Origin: Candidatus Poseidoniaceae archaeon
Lineage (GTDB): Archaea; Thermoplasmatota; Poseidoniia; Poseidoniales; Poseidoniaceae
Direction of reading: 5' to 3'
Assembly (NCBI GenBank): GCA_028822955.1
Contig: JAPKCL010000009.1
Location: 1 to 26,751, forward strand
DNA: 26,751 nt
The notes below the pieces were generated by a model, which saw only the letters and a program-made list of their open reading frames with translations, ran no database searches and was not told the DNA's origin. The first letter of the stretch is position 1; the number at the start of each line of letters is the position of its first letter. A program made the position numbers and the translations under genes. Shown here piece after piece: positions 1 to 6,830 of this stretch.

Positions 1-1
1 T

Positions 2-55
2 CCAAAAGACCTTGTTCAACGCATCAAAGAAGATGCAAAAGAGCGTCGTGCTTGA
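2..55 (+). CDS. C-terminal fragment of an upstream gene (partial)
   Basis: Frame 2 is open from the window edge to a TGA at 53-55 and reads PKDLVQRIKEDAKERRA, a charged helical C-terminus with normal codon use. Only 17 residues are visible, so the product cannot be named. It converges on the lipoprotein gene, whose stop lies 14 bases further on, which fits a real gene end and not a chance frame. Confidence 0.5.
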   Translation, partial: PKDLVQRIKEDAKERRA

Positions 56-69
56 GTCTCAAATTGTAC

Positions 70-1524
70 TTAGGTAAGGGTGCTTGGCCCACCGGGTGTA
101 ATCTCGGGCAATTGTCTTAATTCGCCATAGAGTGCTGGACCGGTGATGAATGTCCCAACAATTCCAAGTTCTCCATTTGTATTATGGGCGAGCGCAATCC
201 ATGGTCTTCCTTCATCATCGAGTTCAACATCGATGAAATCTCCAAACCCTCCACAACGTACATTTCCACAATCATCAGTAATATCAAGCGGGTCATTTGG
301 TGAGTTGACAGCCACTGTTGTAATCAATGGGTTTTCTGCAAAAGCATCAGTCATGACGGACATGTAACCGCTCCATCCACCGTTATCATCACCTTCTCCG
401 ATGTATCCGACAACAACTCTGCCTTCTTCGCCCGCAAAAATGGTAGGGAATCCAGTTTCATTTACACCAGGTGGTGCAACCATCATCGGTTCGGACCATG
501 TATCGCCTTGGTCTCGTGAATAGGCCATCCAAGGCATGTCATCAACACTGATCCATGAAGCGAAAAGGTTGCCCGCTTCATCTGCTGCGACGGCTACTTC
601 GTGGCTGTGCCAACCTTCTTGCATTGGTACAGTGGTTGTGATTGTATGTTCGGTCCACATTGTGCCACCATCTAAACTTCGGTAGACTGCAGGTCCATCA
701 CACGATGGATTTCCTCGGTATATTGCCCCATCATTTGAGCCAGCAAGATGGCCGTGTAAACCAGAGCATTGGGCGGTATCTGTCGGGTATCCCGGTTGTT
801 GAACATCCCAGGTTAAACCACCGTTTAGCGAACGTGAGCATTGGGGTCCTGCAGCAGCACTTCCCGTATTGATGCAGAACACATAGATTGTGTCATACAT
901 ACCCATCCCATTCACATCTGGCATTGAAGCAATGGATTGGTGATCTTGTGGTGTGTAATATCCTTCTGCAGTGAAAGGTATAGACCATGTTTGTCCGTCA
1001 TCATCTGAATATTCGACAAACATTGCTGTCAATGCATGCATATCGAATTTGACAATTCGGTCGGTCCACTTATCGACATAGATATACGGGTCGTTCGAGG
1101 AAGGAACTTGTCCCAAGTCTGGAATGAGTGGATTAAATGGGCCCATGTTTTCCCATGTTTGGCCCTGGTCCATTGAGGTGTAAACCATACTTCCAGAACC
1201 TGCTCCACCAAAGGAAGCATAGTGTATCCCACCAGTGGAGGTTACACCAATCGTAGGTTCAAAAGTGGTATCGCCTATTCCAAAGTAAGTGCCGGAAACC
1301 GGGTACGGAGTTGAATTGCCAGTGAGGTTGTCAAACCCTATTGTAAGGTTCGAAGCGTTAACGGCACCCGGATAGTGGTACCATGATGTTGATGTGAACA
1401 ATCCATCAAGTGGAGTGGTAATCACAGTTTCTTCTTCGACTTCTGTACTTCCAAAGCATCCTGACATCGTAGCACTCAACATAAGTAGAGTAAACAATAC
1501 AGCTGGAGATGAACGATGTCCCAT
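70..1524 (-). CDS. Secreted lipoprotein with Asp-box (BNR/sialidase-like) beta-propeller
   Basis: A 484-residue protein. Residues 8-20 are a hydrophobic signal segment ending in MSGC, a lipobox-like site with Cys23 as the probable lipid anchor. Five Asp-box repeats (S-x-D/N-x-G-x-T/M-W) are visible at about residues 117-124, 173-180, 232-239, 283-290 and 336-343. In known families this pattern marks sialidase-type or photosystem-stability-type beta-propellers. Several cysteine pairs (about residues 217-275 and near the C-terminus) may form disulfides outside the cell. It could be a surface glycosidase or only a binding propeller: I cannot assign the catalytic Arg triad or the Asp and Tyr of a true sialidase with confidence. 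The ATG at 1522-1524 places the signal peptide at the very N-terminus. No clear ribosome site precedes it. A TTTAAA element at 1579-1584 could be the promoter, implying a short leader of about 30 bases. Confidence 0.8.
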   Translation of the reverse strand: MGHRSSPAVLFTLLMLSATMSGCFGSTEVEEETVITTPLDGLFTSTSWYHYPGAVNASNLTIGFDNLTGNSTPYPVSGTYFGIGDTTFEPTIGVTSTGGIHYASFGGAGSGSMVYTSMDQGQTWENMGPFNPLIPDLGQVPSSNDPYIYVDKWTDRIVKFDMHALTAMFVEYSDDDGQTWSIPFTAEGYYTPQDHQSIASMPDVNGMGMYDTIYVFCINTGSAAAGPQCSRSLNGGLTWDVQQPGYPTDTAQCSGLHGHLAGSNDGAIYRGNPSCDGPAVYRSLDGGTMWTEHTITTTVPMQEGWHSHEVAVAADEAGNLFASWISVDDMPWMAYSRDQGDTWSEPMMVAPPGVNETGFPTIFAGEEGRVVVGYIGEGDDNGGWSGYMSVMTDAFAENPLITTVAVNSPNDPLDITDDCGNVRCGGFGDFIDVELDDEGRPWIALAHNTNGELGIVGTFITGPALYGELRQLPEITPGGPSTLT

Positions 1525-1578
1525 ACTTACGTGGGGTCGGGAATGATTGATGATACTAACGCCTCATTGGTTGAATCG

Positions 1579-1584
1579 TTTAAA
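1579..1584 (-). promoter_or_regulatory. Possible TATA element for the lipoprotein gene
   Basis: TTTAAA lies about 55 bases upstream of the minus-strand start at 1524. With the usual archaeal spacing of about 25 bases, transcription would begin near 1553, leaving a leader of about 30 bases. It directly follows the hairpin that ends the preceding small gene. Weak evidence: one hexamer and its position. Confidence 0.3.
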
Positions 1585-1599
1585 TGACCCTTCGGGTCA
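1585..1599 (-). terminator. Hairpin terminator after the small membrane protein
   Basis: The minus strand reads TGACCC-GAA-GGGTCA followed by TTT, a perfect 6-bp stem with a 3-base loop. It starts 6 bases past the stop codon at 1606-1608. Position, symmetry and the trailing T residues fit a terminator for the 58-codon gene, although archaeal termination usually depends more on T-runs than on stems. Confidence 0.45.
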
Positions 1600-1605
1600 A
1601 GAAAC

Positions 1606-1782
1606 TCAAGATTTGTTTTCAAGCAAACTTTCGATTTCCTTAGTTGCAAGAATCAAAGTTGGGGCCCAGAGACCTACGAAGATTCCCAATAGTTGGTCGT
1701 CACTTATGAAATAAACATACAATGATAGTACTACTGACAACATGCTTGCTATAAATCCGATTTTTGATATTTGTCCACTCAT
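1606..1782 (-). CDS. Small two-segment membrane protein, unknown function (58 aa)
   Basis: The minus strand has an uninterrupted 58-codon frame from ATG at 1780-1782 to TGA at 1606-1608, starting MSGQISKIGFIAS. Residues about 9-26 and 31-46 are strongly hydrophobic with a short SDDQ turn between them, giving a hairpin of two membrane helices. The tail (KEIESLLENKS) is charged and helical. A purine-rich AAGGCGAG stretch lies 4 bases before the start. An upstream T-rich block and a downstream hairpin frame it as its own transcription unit. I do not recognise a family. The clean amphipathic composition, the Lys and Glu caps and the flanking signals make a chance frame unlikely. Function cannot be told from sequence. 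Confidence 0.7.
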   Translation of the reverse strand: MSGQISKIGFIASMLSVVLSLYVYFISDDQLLGIFVGLWAPTLILATKEIESLLENKS

Positions 1783-1802
1783 TTTTCTCGCCTTGTTTCC
1801 CC

Positions 1803-1817
1803 GTGAACAATATTCAC
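1803..1817 (-). promoter_or_regulatory. Inverted repeat upstream of the small membrane protein
   Basis: GTGAA-CAATA-TTCAC is a 5-bp inverted repeat with a 5-base spacer, ending about 20 bases upstream of the start at 1782. An AT-rich TTAAAT stretch (1818-1823 on the plus strand as ATTTAA) adjoins it and could be the TATA element. The arrangement resembles an operator overlapping a promoter start site, but the arms are short. Confidence 0.3.
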
Positions 1818-2064
1818 ATTTAAGGAAGTGTTTATTTTTTCGAGGTAAAAAATATCAAAATAATCAAAATCATGGTGTGATGTCCTCCCAGTGCCCCTTT
1901 TACAGTACCAAATTGTTCAACATAGTATCAAACCACATGAATTGAGCCAAAGCCACTTTTGGACATTGGCTTAGAGGTCCCTAGAACACTCACATCGGCA
2001 CCCAGTGTGGACAGCTAATCGAGAGGTGTGCTCACATTTCCCGTTGTAGGTCTTACGATTGGGC

Positions 2065-2087
2065 TAAGCGATGAATACATTCGCTTA
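2065..2087. repeat. Inverted repeat, possible RNA hairpin
   Basis: TAAGCGA (2065-2071) and TCGCTTA (2081-2087) form a perfect 7-bp stem around a 9-base loop, 41 bases past the stop of the 743-residue gene on the minus strand. There is no T-run after it in that direction, so a classical terminator is unlikely. It may shape the 3' end of the message. Confidence 0.35.
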
Positions 2088-2127
2088 TCGACCTGTGTTG
2101 TCGTTGCGTTATCGATTCAAGACGGCC

Positions 2128-4359
2128 TCAGAGGTTTCGATCAAGAACCAATGTTGTCGGGATTCGGGCAGCACTCGCTTCTCCGTCCATCCGTCCGTTG
2201 AGTTCGATGTCAACAACGCCAGCATCTCCCATCAATTCAGCCATGATAAATGTCCGGTTCCCAACAGCCATGGTGTCGAGGAACACTTCTTCACCACGGT
2301 GTAAGAAACGAGGCTCTACGTGTTTCACTTCCCATCCTTGGCCGACGGGGGCATCGAAGCGTAATGCAGCAAGATCCCAATGACCTTCGAGAATATGAAC
2401 GCCAACCATAAGGGGAATACTCCCCGCTGTTTTCGCCATTCTTCGATCTAATTTCCATACGGCAAGGGCTATGTTTTCAGTTCGATATTCCAAGTCAGTC
2501 TTGCCCCAGGCTTTGTTTGCTTCTTCCCAGTTAAGTAAGGAAATTGCTTGGAGTGCTTTTGTTAGACTCTTCCTCGATTGTTGTGGTGTTCTTTCACCAG
2601 AATCCATTTGTTGCTTGAACCACGCAAGTTGTTCCGATTTCTTAAACAAGTTCTCAGCGGTTTTTTTGGTACGGTATTGTAACACTCCGATATAGGCAAC
2701 TGGAACAAGGAACAATGCGCCGAGGAAAAACCGAGCACGAACGCCCCACTTCTCAGCGTTTTCATCTGGTGGGAAATAGGGCTCATCACCTTCATCGATG
2801 AGCGAGTAGCTCGAAGACAAAAAGTAGGCGATACTTGGAACATCTTCCCCCCATTCGTGCTGCGTATAATTGACTGCATCCAACAGAGATACTCGGAAGA
2901 AATGTGTTCCCTGACTGACTTCAATCGCCAGTTGAATTTTGCCATTTGCTAACGTTGCAGTTCGAGATTCAACGTCACTCCATGTTTCTTGGTCCATACT
3001 CCAAAGTTCAAGTTTGAGTAATTCGATGCTGTTTCCTTCGACCACGATTTGTATAATGTGTTCCGATTCTTCCCAACCCTCAATTTCAATTCGATACACA
3101 TCTGCAGTATCGTGGATTGAAAGTGTTAATTCACCTTCAACTTGGGCAGATTGCTTTGGCATCTGTGGCCAAGAACTGTTATCACTCATGGATGATGAAG
3201 GACGGTACGAAGGTGCATCTTCACCAGAACGAAGGTCTGAGAAGTCAGATACATCGATGTTAATCCAATGAACAGGCGATTCGACATGTACTCGAACAGC
3301 ACTGATGTTCGGATAAGGGTACAGTACTGTAGCGCGCTCAACGCTCATGTTTGCCATCATTCCTTCAATCCATGTCCCACTGACTAATTGATCGATACGG
3401 ACAGTTGGCGATGAGTAGATTGGTTGTAAACTCATTTTCTGCGTATCGTTCATTTCTATAGTGACGGATGTAGAAAAGTGACCGACGATTTGGAGGTCTT
3501 CGTGGTACTGGATGAATACATTTGAATCGCTTTGTTGGTGAAGCATTCGCTTGAGGGCCCAAGCGGTATCCACACCCCCGCTTTCGACTTTGAGCAGTAC
3601 ACGGCCCTCGTTGGCAAAATGCCACATTTTTGCTTCTCCTGGTGTATTGGCAAGAAGGGCCACTGGCTGGTCTATGGTTTGGTTGAGCTGTGTTTCTGAA
3701 TTTTCATCTTGGTAATATACCGACAAACTGATTTCATCTGTTGCATGCATGAACTGTAGTTCAAGAGTATCGCCAGCAGCGACTTTGATTGGAATGAAGT
3801 CAGGTGTGGATTGTTCAAGTATTCCAAGAATAAATCCACTTCCATCATATTCTCCACTTTGAACGCCGTTAAGATGGCCCAATGCCGGATTGATACATGA
3901 CAACACCTCATCACAGTAGCCAAGAGAATCAAGGGTGATGTTTTCGGATGGAGAAGGCCGGACGTGTTCGAAATTTTCAGAAATGACTTCAACAAGGGAA
4001 TAGGATACATATTCTTCAATGGTTGAACTGATCGAAAGTTCAGCGTTTCCGTTACTGGTTGCTTGAAGGGATAATTTTGAGGTGGTGGAGGAGGTTGTGC
4101 CATCGAGGGTGACTTGTGCTTCACACTGGTTGCAATCCAGAACGAGACTAAACCATTCACCTTCTGCCATCAACCATTCTCGCGCATGAGGTTCCGAAGG
4201 TTCTGCTTGGAAGCCACTCATTCGCTCGTCAACGAGCGTAGAAGTTGATGTCGAATCTTCCGCAGATGCAAGAGCAATCGGGCTGAACAAGAGGACTCCA
4301 AAAAGCATTGTTAAGCCAATACAAACGAAGGAGGTATTGACACCTTTTTCTCCGTCCAT
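2128..4359 (-). CDS. Large surface protein with one membrane anchor and cytoplasmic domain
   Basis: A 743-residue protein of unknown function. Residues about 11-33 form a signal peptide (VCIGLTMLFGVLLFSPIALASA). Residues about 35-535 are acidic, rich in Ser, Thr and Asn-glycosylation-type sequons, and carry alternating hydrophobic strands typical of extracellular beta domains. Cys residues at about 98, 101, 148 and 154 may pair. A membrane helix (FFLGALFLVPVAYIGVL, about 541-563) is followed by basic RTKK, the positive-inside signal. The last 180 residues should therefore be cytoplasmic: a helical part (about 575-640) and a compact beta-rich end (VGVHILEGHWDLAALRFDAP and after). The gene is divergent from arcS with only about 50 bases between starts. 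The neighbouring surface proteins have the same plan, so a role in the cell envelope or in binding is likely, but no enzyme motif was seen. Confidence 0.75.
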   Translation of the reverse strand: MDGEKGVNTSFVCIGLTMLFGVLLFSPIALASAEDSTSTSTLVDERMSGFQAEPSEPHAREWLMAEGEWFSLVLDCNQCEAQVTLDGTTSSTTSKLSLQATSNGNAELSISSTIEEYVSYSLVEVISENFEHVRPSPSENITLDSLGYCDEVLSCINPALGHLNGVQSGEYDGSGFILGILEQSTPDFIPIKVAAGDTLELQFMHATDEISLSVYYQDENSETQLNQTIDQPVALLANTPGEAKMWHFANEGRVLLKVESGGVDTAWALKRMLHQQSDSNVFIQYHEDLQIVGHFSTSVTIEMNDTQKMSLQPIYSSPTVRIDQLVSGTWIEGMMANMSVERATVLYPYPNISAVRVHVESPVHWINIDVSDFSDLRSGEDAPSYRPSSSMSDNSSWPQMPKQSAQVEGELTLSIHDTADVYRIEIEGWEESEHIIQIVVEGNSIELLKLELWSMDQETWSDVESRTATLANGKIQLAIEVSQGTHFFRVSLLDAVNYTQHEWGEDVPSIAYFLSSSYSLIDEGDEPYFPPDENAEKWGVRARFFLGALFLVPVAYIGVLQYRTKKTAENLFKKSEQLAWFKQQMDSGERTPQQSRKSLTKALQAISLLNWEEANKAWGKTDLEYRTENIALAVWKLDRRMAKTAGSIPLMVGVHILEGHWDLAALRFDAPVGQGWEVKHVEPRFLHRGEEVFLDTMAVGNRTFIMAELMGDAGVVDIELNGRMDGEASAARIPTTLVLDRNL

Positions 4360-4373
4360 ATCATTGCCTGCAA

Positions 4374-4381
4374 AGTATTTG
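4374..4381 (+). promoter_or_regulatory. Possible TATA element for arcS
   Basis: AAGTATTT lies 30 to 37 bases before the ATG at 4411, placing transcription start near 4403 and leaving a very short leader. Its complement AAATACTT might also serve the divergent gene starting at 4359, but at about 15 bases it is closer to that start than usual. Confidence 0.3.
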
Positions 4382-4410
4382 CTTTGAACTTAGGCCTCCT
4401 ATGGTGTCAA

Positions 4411-6219
4411 ATGCTTGAAGAAGCAATGGCTTTTGGCCTGTCCATGGAGGCAGGGCTTGGTCGAACTGTGACGGCACGATATCGCTTTGCTCGCCTGTGG
4501 GCGCTCGGCGACCGAAAAAACCCAGTAGCAGCGACCCCTGCATTGGTTTTGCTCGATGGTGACTCGGAGATTGATGCACAAATTGCGCCTTTCCGTTCAA
4601 CCACCAATGACAAAATCCCTGCAACAATGACCTTCGAATCCCGTCTCCCGCTTTCACCACCTGATTTTCTTGAACCTTCACCAAAATGGAGCGTTTCAAT
4701 TGGACATGTTCTTCCACCTTCTTTGGATGAAGCCGATGCAGGTGAACCTGCTGGCACTGCCCAAGTATTGCCAGTTTCTTGGCAACGATTGAATCACGAT
4801 GCTGGTCTCACCGATAAGAACCTCAAACCCGATGTCGTTGTTCTCGTCGATGCTGTTCAACTCGCCTCTCAACCTGGTAAACTTGTTGAAGCCATTACCA
4901 TCCTAAAACGCCGCTTCCCTGGTGCACTTCTTTGGACTCCTGGACTCGGTGGCCCAGATAATCTCGCAGTATTGACTTGGTTTGGTGTTGACTTGTTTGA
5001 TTTAGCTCGCTCCCGTCAGGCTGCAGCAGTTGGTGTTCTCTTGACTGAACAAGGTCCTCGCCACACCGTCGAGTCGATGGGTGAAACGGCAGATATGGAT
5101 TCTCAACTTTCACACTGGAAAAACGCAATTGCATCGGTCCGTGGAGCAATGGCCTCTGACCAAATGCGTTCATTGGCTGATATGCAATCCCTCACCAGTC
5201 CCCGATTGGTTGAGCACCTTCGTCGCCATGACCTCCTGTGCCAAACGGTTCCTGGGCTTCTCTCATCGCACGTTGCATCGGATTTTACTTTCCCTTGCCA
5301 TTCGGTTTCTATTCAGTCAGACCCGATTATCGCAGACTGGGAATCATTCATGTCAACAGAATACAAAGCACCAACTGGACTGGATAATATTCTCGTGTTG
5401 CTTCCATGTTCTGCTCGTAAACCTTACCGCCTTTCAAAATCGCATGGTCGGTTCATTCGTGCTATTGGCACAAGTGCGTGCCACGAAGTCATGATTACTT
5501 CACCTCTCGGATTGGTTCCTCGTGACTTGGAGGAAGCTTGGCCTGCGGCGCATTACGATGTTCCTGTGACTGGCGATTGGACTGGAGACGAACTTGGACG
5601 TATCCAAAGAATGTTCAAAACATTGGTTGAACGGCACAACTATCAACGTATTATCAACCACTCCGGAATTGAATTCACCCATGAATCAATTCAAGTCACT
5701 GATACGAGGCAGGGCGATTCAGCTGGGTCCCATGAAGCGCTTGAGCGCCTTACTGAGGCTGTTCGGACCGCCGTTGATGAATTAAGTGCGCGTGGCAGAA
5801 AAACTGAGAAGATTTTACAGGATAACTTTGCCAGCATCGCTCGAAAGCAGATGAAGAGTGATGCTTGGATCAAAGACTTACGAGTCCGTGGTAAGCCACC
5901 ACGGTATCGGTTGGAAAGCGGCCAAACTCAAATGGCTCTCTGGTCGATTGATCGCAGTGGCTTCTCCCTTCCTAAGGCAGTTATTCCGCTGCTTGCAGAA
6001 CTCAAGGCTTTGCCCGTGATACACCTTCACTCGAATGTCGTTTGGAAAGGTGACGTGTTTGGGGCTCTCGTTGAATCGTTCGACCCAACAATTCGTGCAG
6101 GTTCGGATGTACTTGTTTACCAAGACGGTTCTGTCATTGGATTGGCTCGTGCGCATGCCCCTGCTTGGGAATGGCCAACCACTCCCGGCCGTCTGGCGAA
6201 ATCTCACCAACGCTTGTGA
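4411..6219 (+). CDS. arcS: Archaeosine synthase (preQ0-tRNA modifying)
   Basis: ArcS acts after the tRNA-guanine transglycosylase: it converts preQ0 at position 15 of archaeal tRNA towards archaeosine by adding an amine donor. The diagnostic ArcS signature PCSARKPYRLSKSH is at about residues 332-345. It is followed by ITSPLGLVPRDLEEAWPAAHYDVPVTGDW, which matches the ArcS core after it. The N-terminal half (GLGRTVTARYR..TPALVLL, then PGLGGPDNLAVLTWFGVDLFD) is a divergent TGT-like barrel. The last 80 residues (VVWKGDVFGALVES..IRAGSDVLVYQDGSVIGLARA) form a PUA RNA-binding domain. The frame extends to a TTG at 4384, but ATG at 4411 or 4426 is more likely because homologues begin just before the GLGR segment. 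About 602 residues is normal for full-length ArcS. No tgtA or RaSEA gene is in the window. A T-run just past the stop (6219-6225) may terminate it. Confidence 0.92.
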   Translation: MLEEAMAFGLSMEAGLGRTVTARYRFARLWALGDRKNPVAATPALVLLDGDSEIDAQIAPFRSTTNDKIPATMTFESRLPLSPPDFLEPSPKWSVSIGHVLPPSLDEADAGEPAGTAQVLPVSWQRLNHDAGLTDKNLKPDVVVLVDAVQLASQPGKLVEAITILKRRFPGALLWTPGLGGPDNLAVLTWFGVDLFDLARSRQAAAVGVLLTEQGPRHTVESMGETADMDSQLSHWKNAIASVRGAMASDQMRSLADMQSLTSPRLVEHLRRHDLLCQTVPGLLSSHVASDFTFPCHSVSIQSDPIIADWESFMSTEYKAPTGLDNILVLLPCSARKPYRLSKSHGRFIRAIGTSACHEVMITSPLGLVPRDLEEAWPAAHYDVPVTGDWTGDELGRIQRMFKTLVERHNYQRIINHSGIEFTHESIQVTDTRQGDSAGSHEALERLTEAVRTAVDELSARGRKTEKILQDNFASIARKQMKSDAWIKDLRVRGKPPRYRLESGQTQMALWSIDRSGFSLPKAVIPLLAELKALPVIHLHSNVVWKGDVFGALVESFDPTIRAGSDVLVYQDGSVIGLARAHAPAWEWPTTPGRLAKSHQRL

Positions 6220-6237
6220 TTTTTCTGATTGATTGCC

Positions 6238-6248
6238 TTTCTATACAC
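6238..6248 (+). promoter_or_regulatory. Probable TATA element for rpsO
   Basis: TTTCTATACAC sits about 90 bases upstream of the rpsO ATG. With normal archaeal spacing transcription begins near 6270, giving a leader of about 64 bases that opens with the hairpin at 6270-6287. The element lies directly after the T-run that follows arcS, so rpsO probably has its own promoter. Confidence 0.4.
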
Positions 6249-6269
6249 TGTTCATCTCAATCGAAAAGG

Positions 6270-6287
6270 GCTTCGCTCAAGCGGAGC
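6270..6287 (+). promoter_or_regulatory. Hairpin in the rpsO leader
   Basis: GCTTCGC-TCAA-GCGGAGC folds into a 7-bp stem with one G-T wobble and a 4-base loop, about 46 bases before the rpsO start. Ribosomal protein S15 is known in bacteria to repress its own message by binding structured leaders. In this archaeon that is only an analogy, but a GC-rich stem in an otherwise AT-rich leader is notable. Confidence 0.4.
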
Positions 6288-6333
6288 GATTAAGAAGGGG
6301 AGACAAGACGCCGAATTACTTGGAGTTGTTCTT

Positions 6334-6792
6334 ATGGCACGTATGTATAAGTCTCGTAAAGGAAAGAGTGGGTCGAGTAAGCCCTATGTCGATGAAGCAC
6401 CAGAGTGGTCAAACACCGATGCTAAGGCAGTTACAAACCTCATTGTAGAACTCGGTAAAGCAGGGCATTCCTCTGCTATGATTGGTACTATTCTTCGTGA
6501 CCAACACGCAGTCCCTAACGTTCGACTTGTCCTCGGTAAGCGCATTGCTACTGTATTGGCGGAGAACACCATTGGTGGCACATACCCTGAAGATATGATG
6601 AACCTCATGCAACAAGCTGTCGGCATCATCAACCATCTTGGAAGTGGAAACCACAAGGACCTCCACAACAAGCGTGGACTCGAAATCACAGAAGCAAAGA
6701 TTCGTCGTCTTGCTAATTATTACAAGGCCGAAGGTCGTCTTCCAACTGAATGGCGATACAAGCGTGACGAACTCCGCCTCATGGTTGAGTGA
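6334..6792 (+). CDS. rpsO: 30S ribosomal protein S15 (uS15), archaeal type
   Basis: uS15 binds the central domain of 16S rRNA early in small-subunit assembly. The protein is 152 residues, the usual length for archaeal and eukaryotic S15/S13e, and starts MARMYKSRKGKSGS. The archaeal N-terminal extension (residues 1-60, including the PEW segment) precedes the conserved core: a LGKRIATVLAENTIGG loop, an IINHLGSGNHKDLHNKRGLE rRNA-binding helix-loop, and a YKAEGRLPTEWRYK tail. The open frame continues upstream to 6229, but the start at 6334 matches the family and has GGAG 8 bases before it. The gene is followed after 38 bases by a RecJ/Cdc45-like gene, the order in which many archaea carry rpsO and a DHH-family nuclease. 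Confidence 0.96.
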   Translation: MARMYKSRKGKSGSSKPYVDEAPEWSNTDAKAVTNLIVELGKAGHSSAMIGTILRDQHAVPNVRLVLGKRIATVLAENTIGGTYPEDMMNLMQQAVGIINHLGSGNHKDLHNKRGLEITEAKIRRLANYYKAEGRLPTEWRYKRDELRLMVE

Positions 6793-6808
6793 TTTCACTT
6801 TTGTAATC

Positions 6809-6825
6809 CACCACCTCATGTGGTG
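6809..6825 (+). promoter_or_regulatory. Hairpin covering the ribosome site of the RecJ/Cdc45-like gene
   Basis: CACCAC-CTCAT-GTGGTG is a perfect 6-bp stem with a 5-base loop, 17 bases past the rpsO stop. Its 3' arm includes most of GGTGA (6822-6826), the ribosome binding site placed 4 bases before the ATG at 6831. In the message this stem would hide that site. It is not followed by T residues, so it is more likely a translation control element than a terminator. Confidence 0.45.
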
Positions 6826-6830
6826 ACTTC

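Larger units (their letters stand above)
1783..2127. other. Non-coding stretch of about 345 bases
   Basis: No convincing gene is seen on either strand: the frames reaching into it are short or overlap the 743-residue gene antisense. It is AT-rich at 1800-1880. The minus strand there holds a TATTTTTTACC T-run, which may end transcripts of the 743-residue gene. It also contains an inverted repeat GTGAA-N5-TTCAC (1803-1817), a loose hairpin AGCCAA-N15-TTGGCT around 1945-1971, and a 7-bp stem at 2065-2087. No tRNA-like TTCGA arm and no SRP RNA or RNase P RNA signature was found. A small RNA from the 1870-2127 part is possible but unproven. Confidence 0.5.

Noticed and set aside
143..367. Plus-strand frame of 74 codons inside the lipoprotein gene
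   Set aside because: It lies antisense to a clear lipobox and Asp-box protein and has a low-complexity Ser/Pro composition without a ribosome site.
1742..1945. Plus-strand frame of 67 codons in the gap
   Set aside because: It overlaps the better-supported minus-strand membrane gene, has irregular composition and no ribosome site.
1920..2060. tRNA or SRP/RNase P RNA gene
   Set aside because: No cloverleaf with a TTCGA-type arm, no SRP helix 8 and no RNase P core motif could be found on either strand.
2071..2304. Plus-strand frame of 77 codons
   Set aside because: Mostly antisense to the end of the 743-residue gene, with no family match, and it starts within the hairpin at 2065-2087.
6229..6333. 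N-terminal extension of rpsO
   Set aside because: The extension is unlike any S15 sequence and covers the leader hairpin; the start at 6334 matches the family and has a GGAG site.
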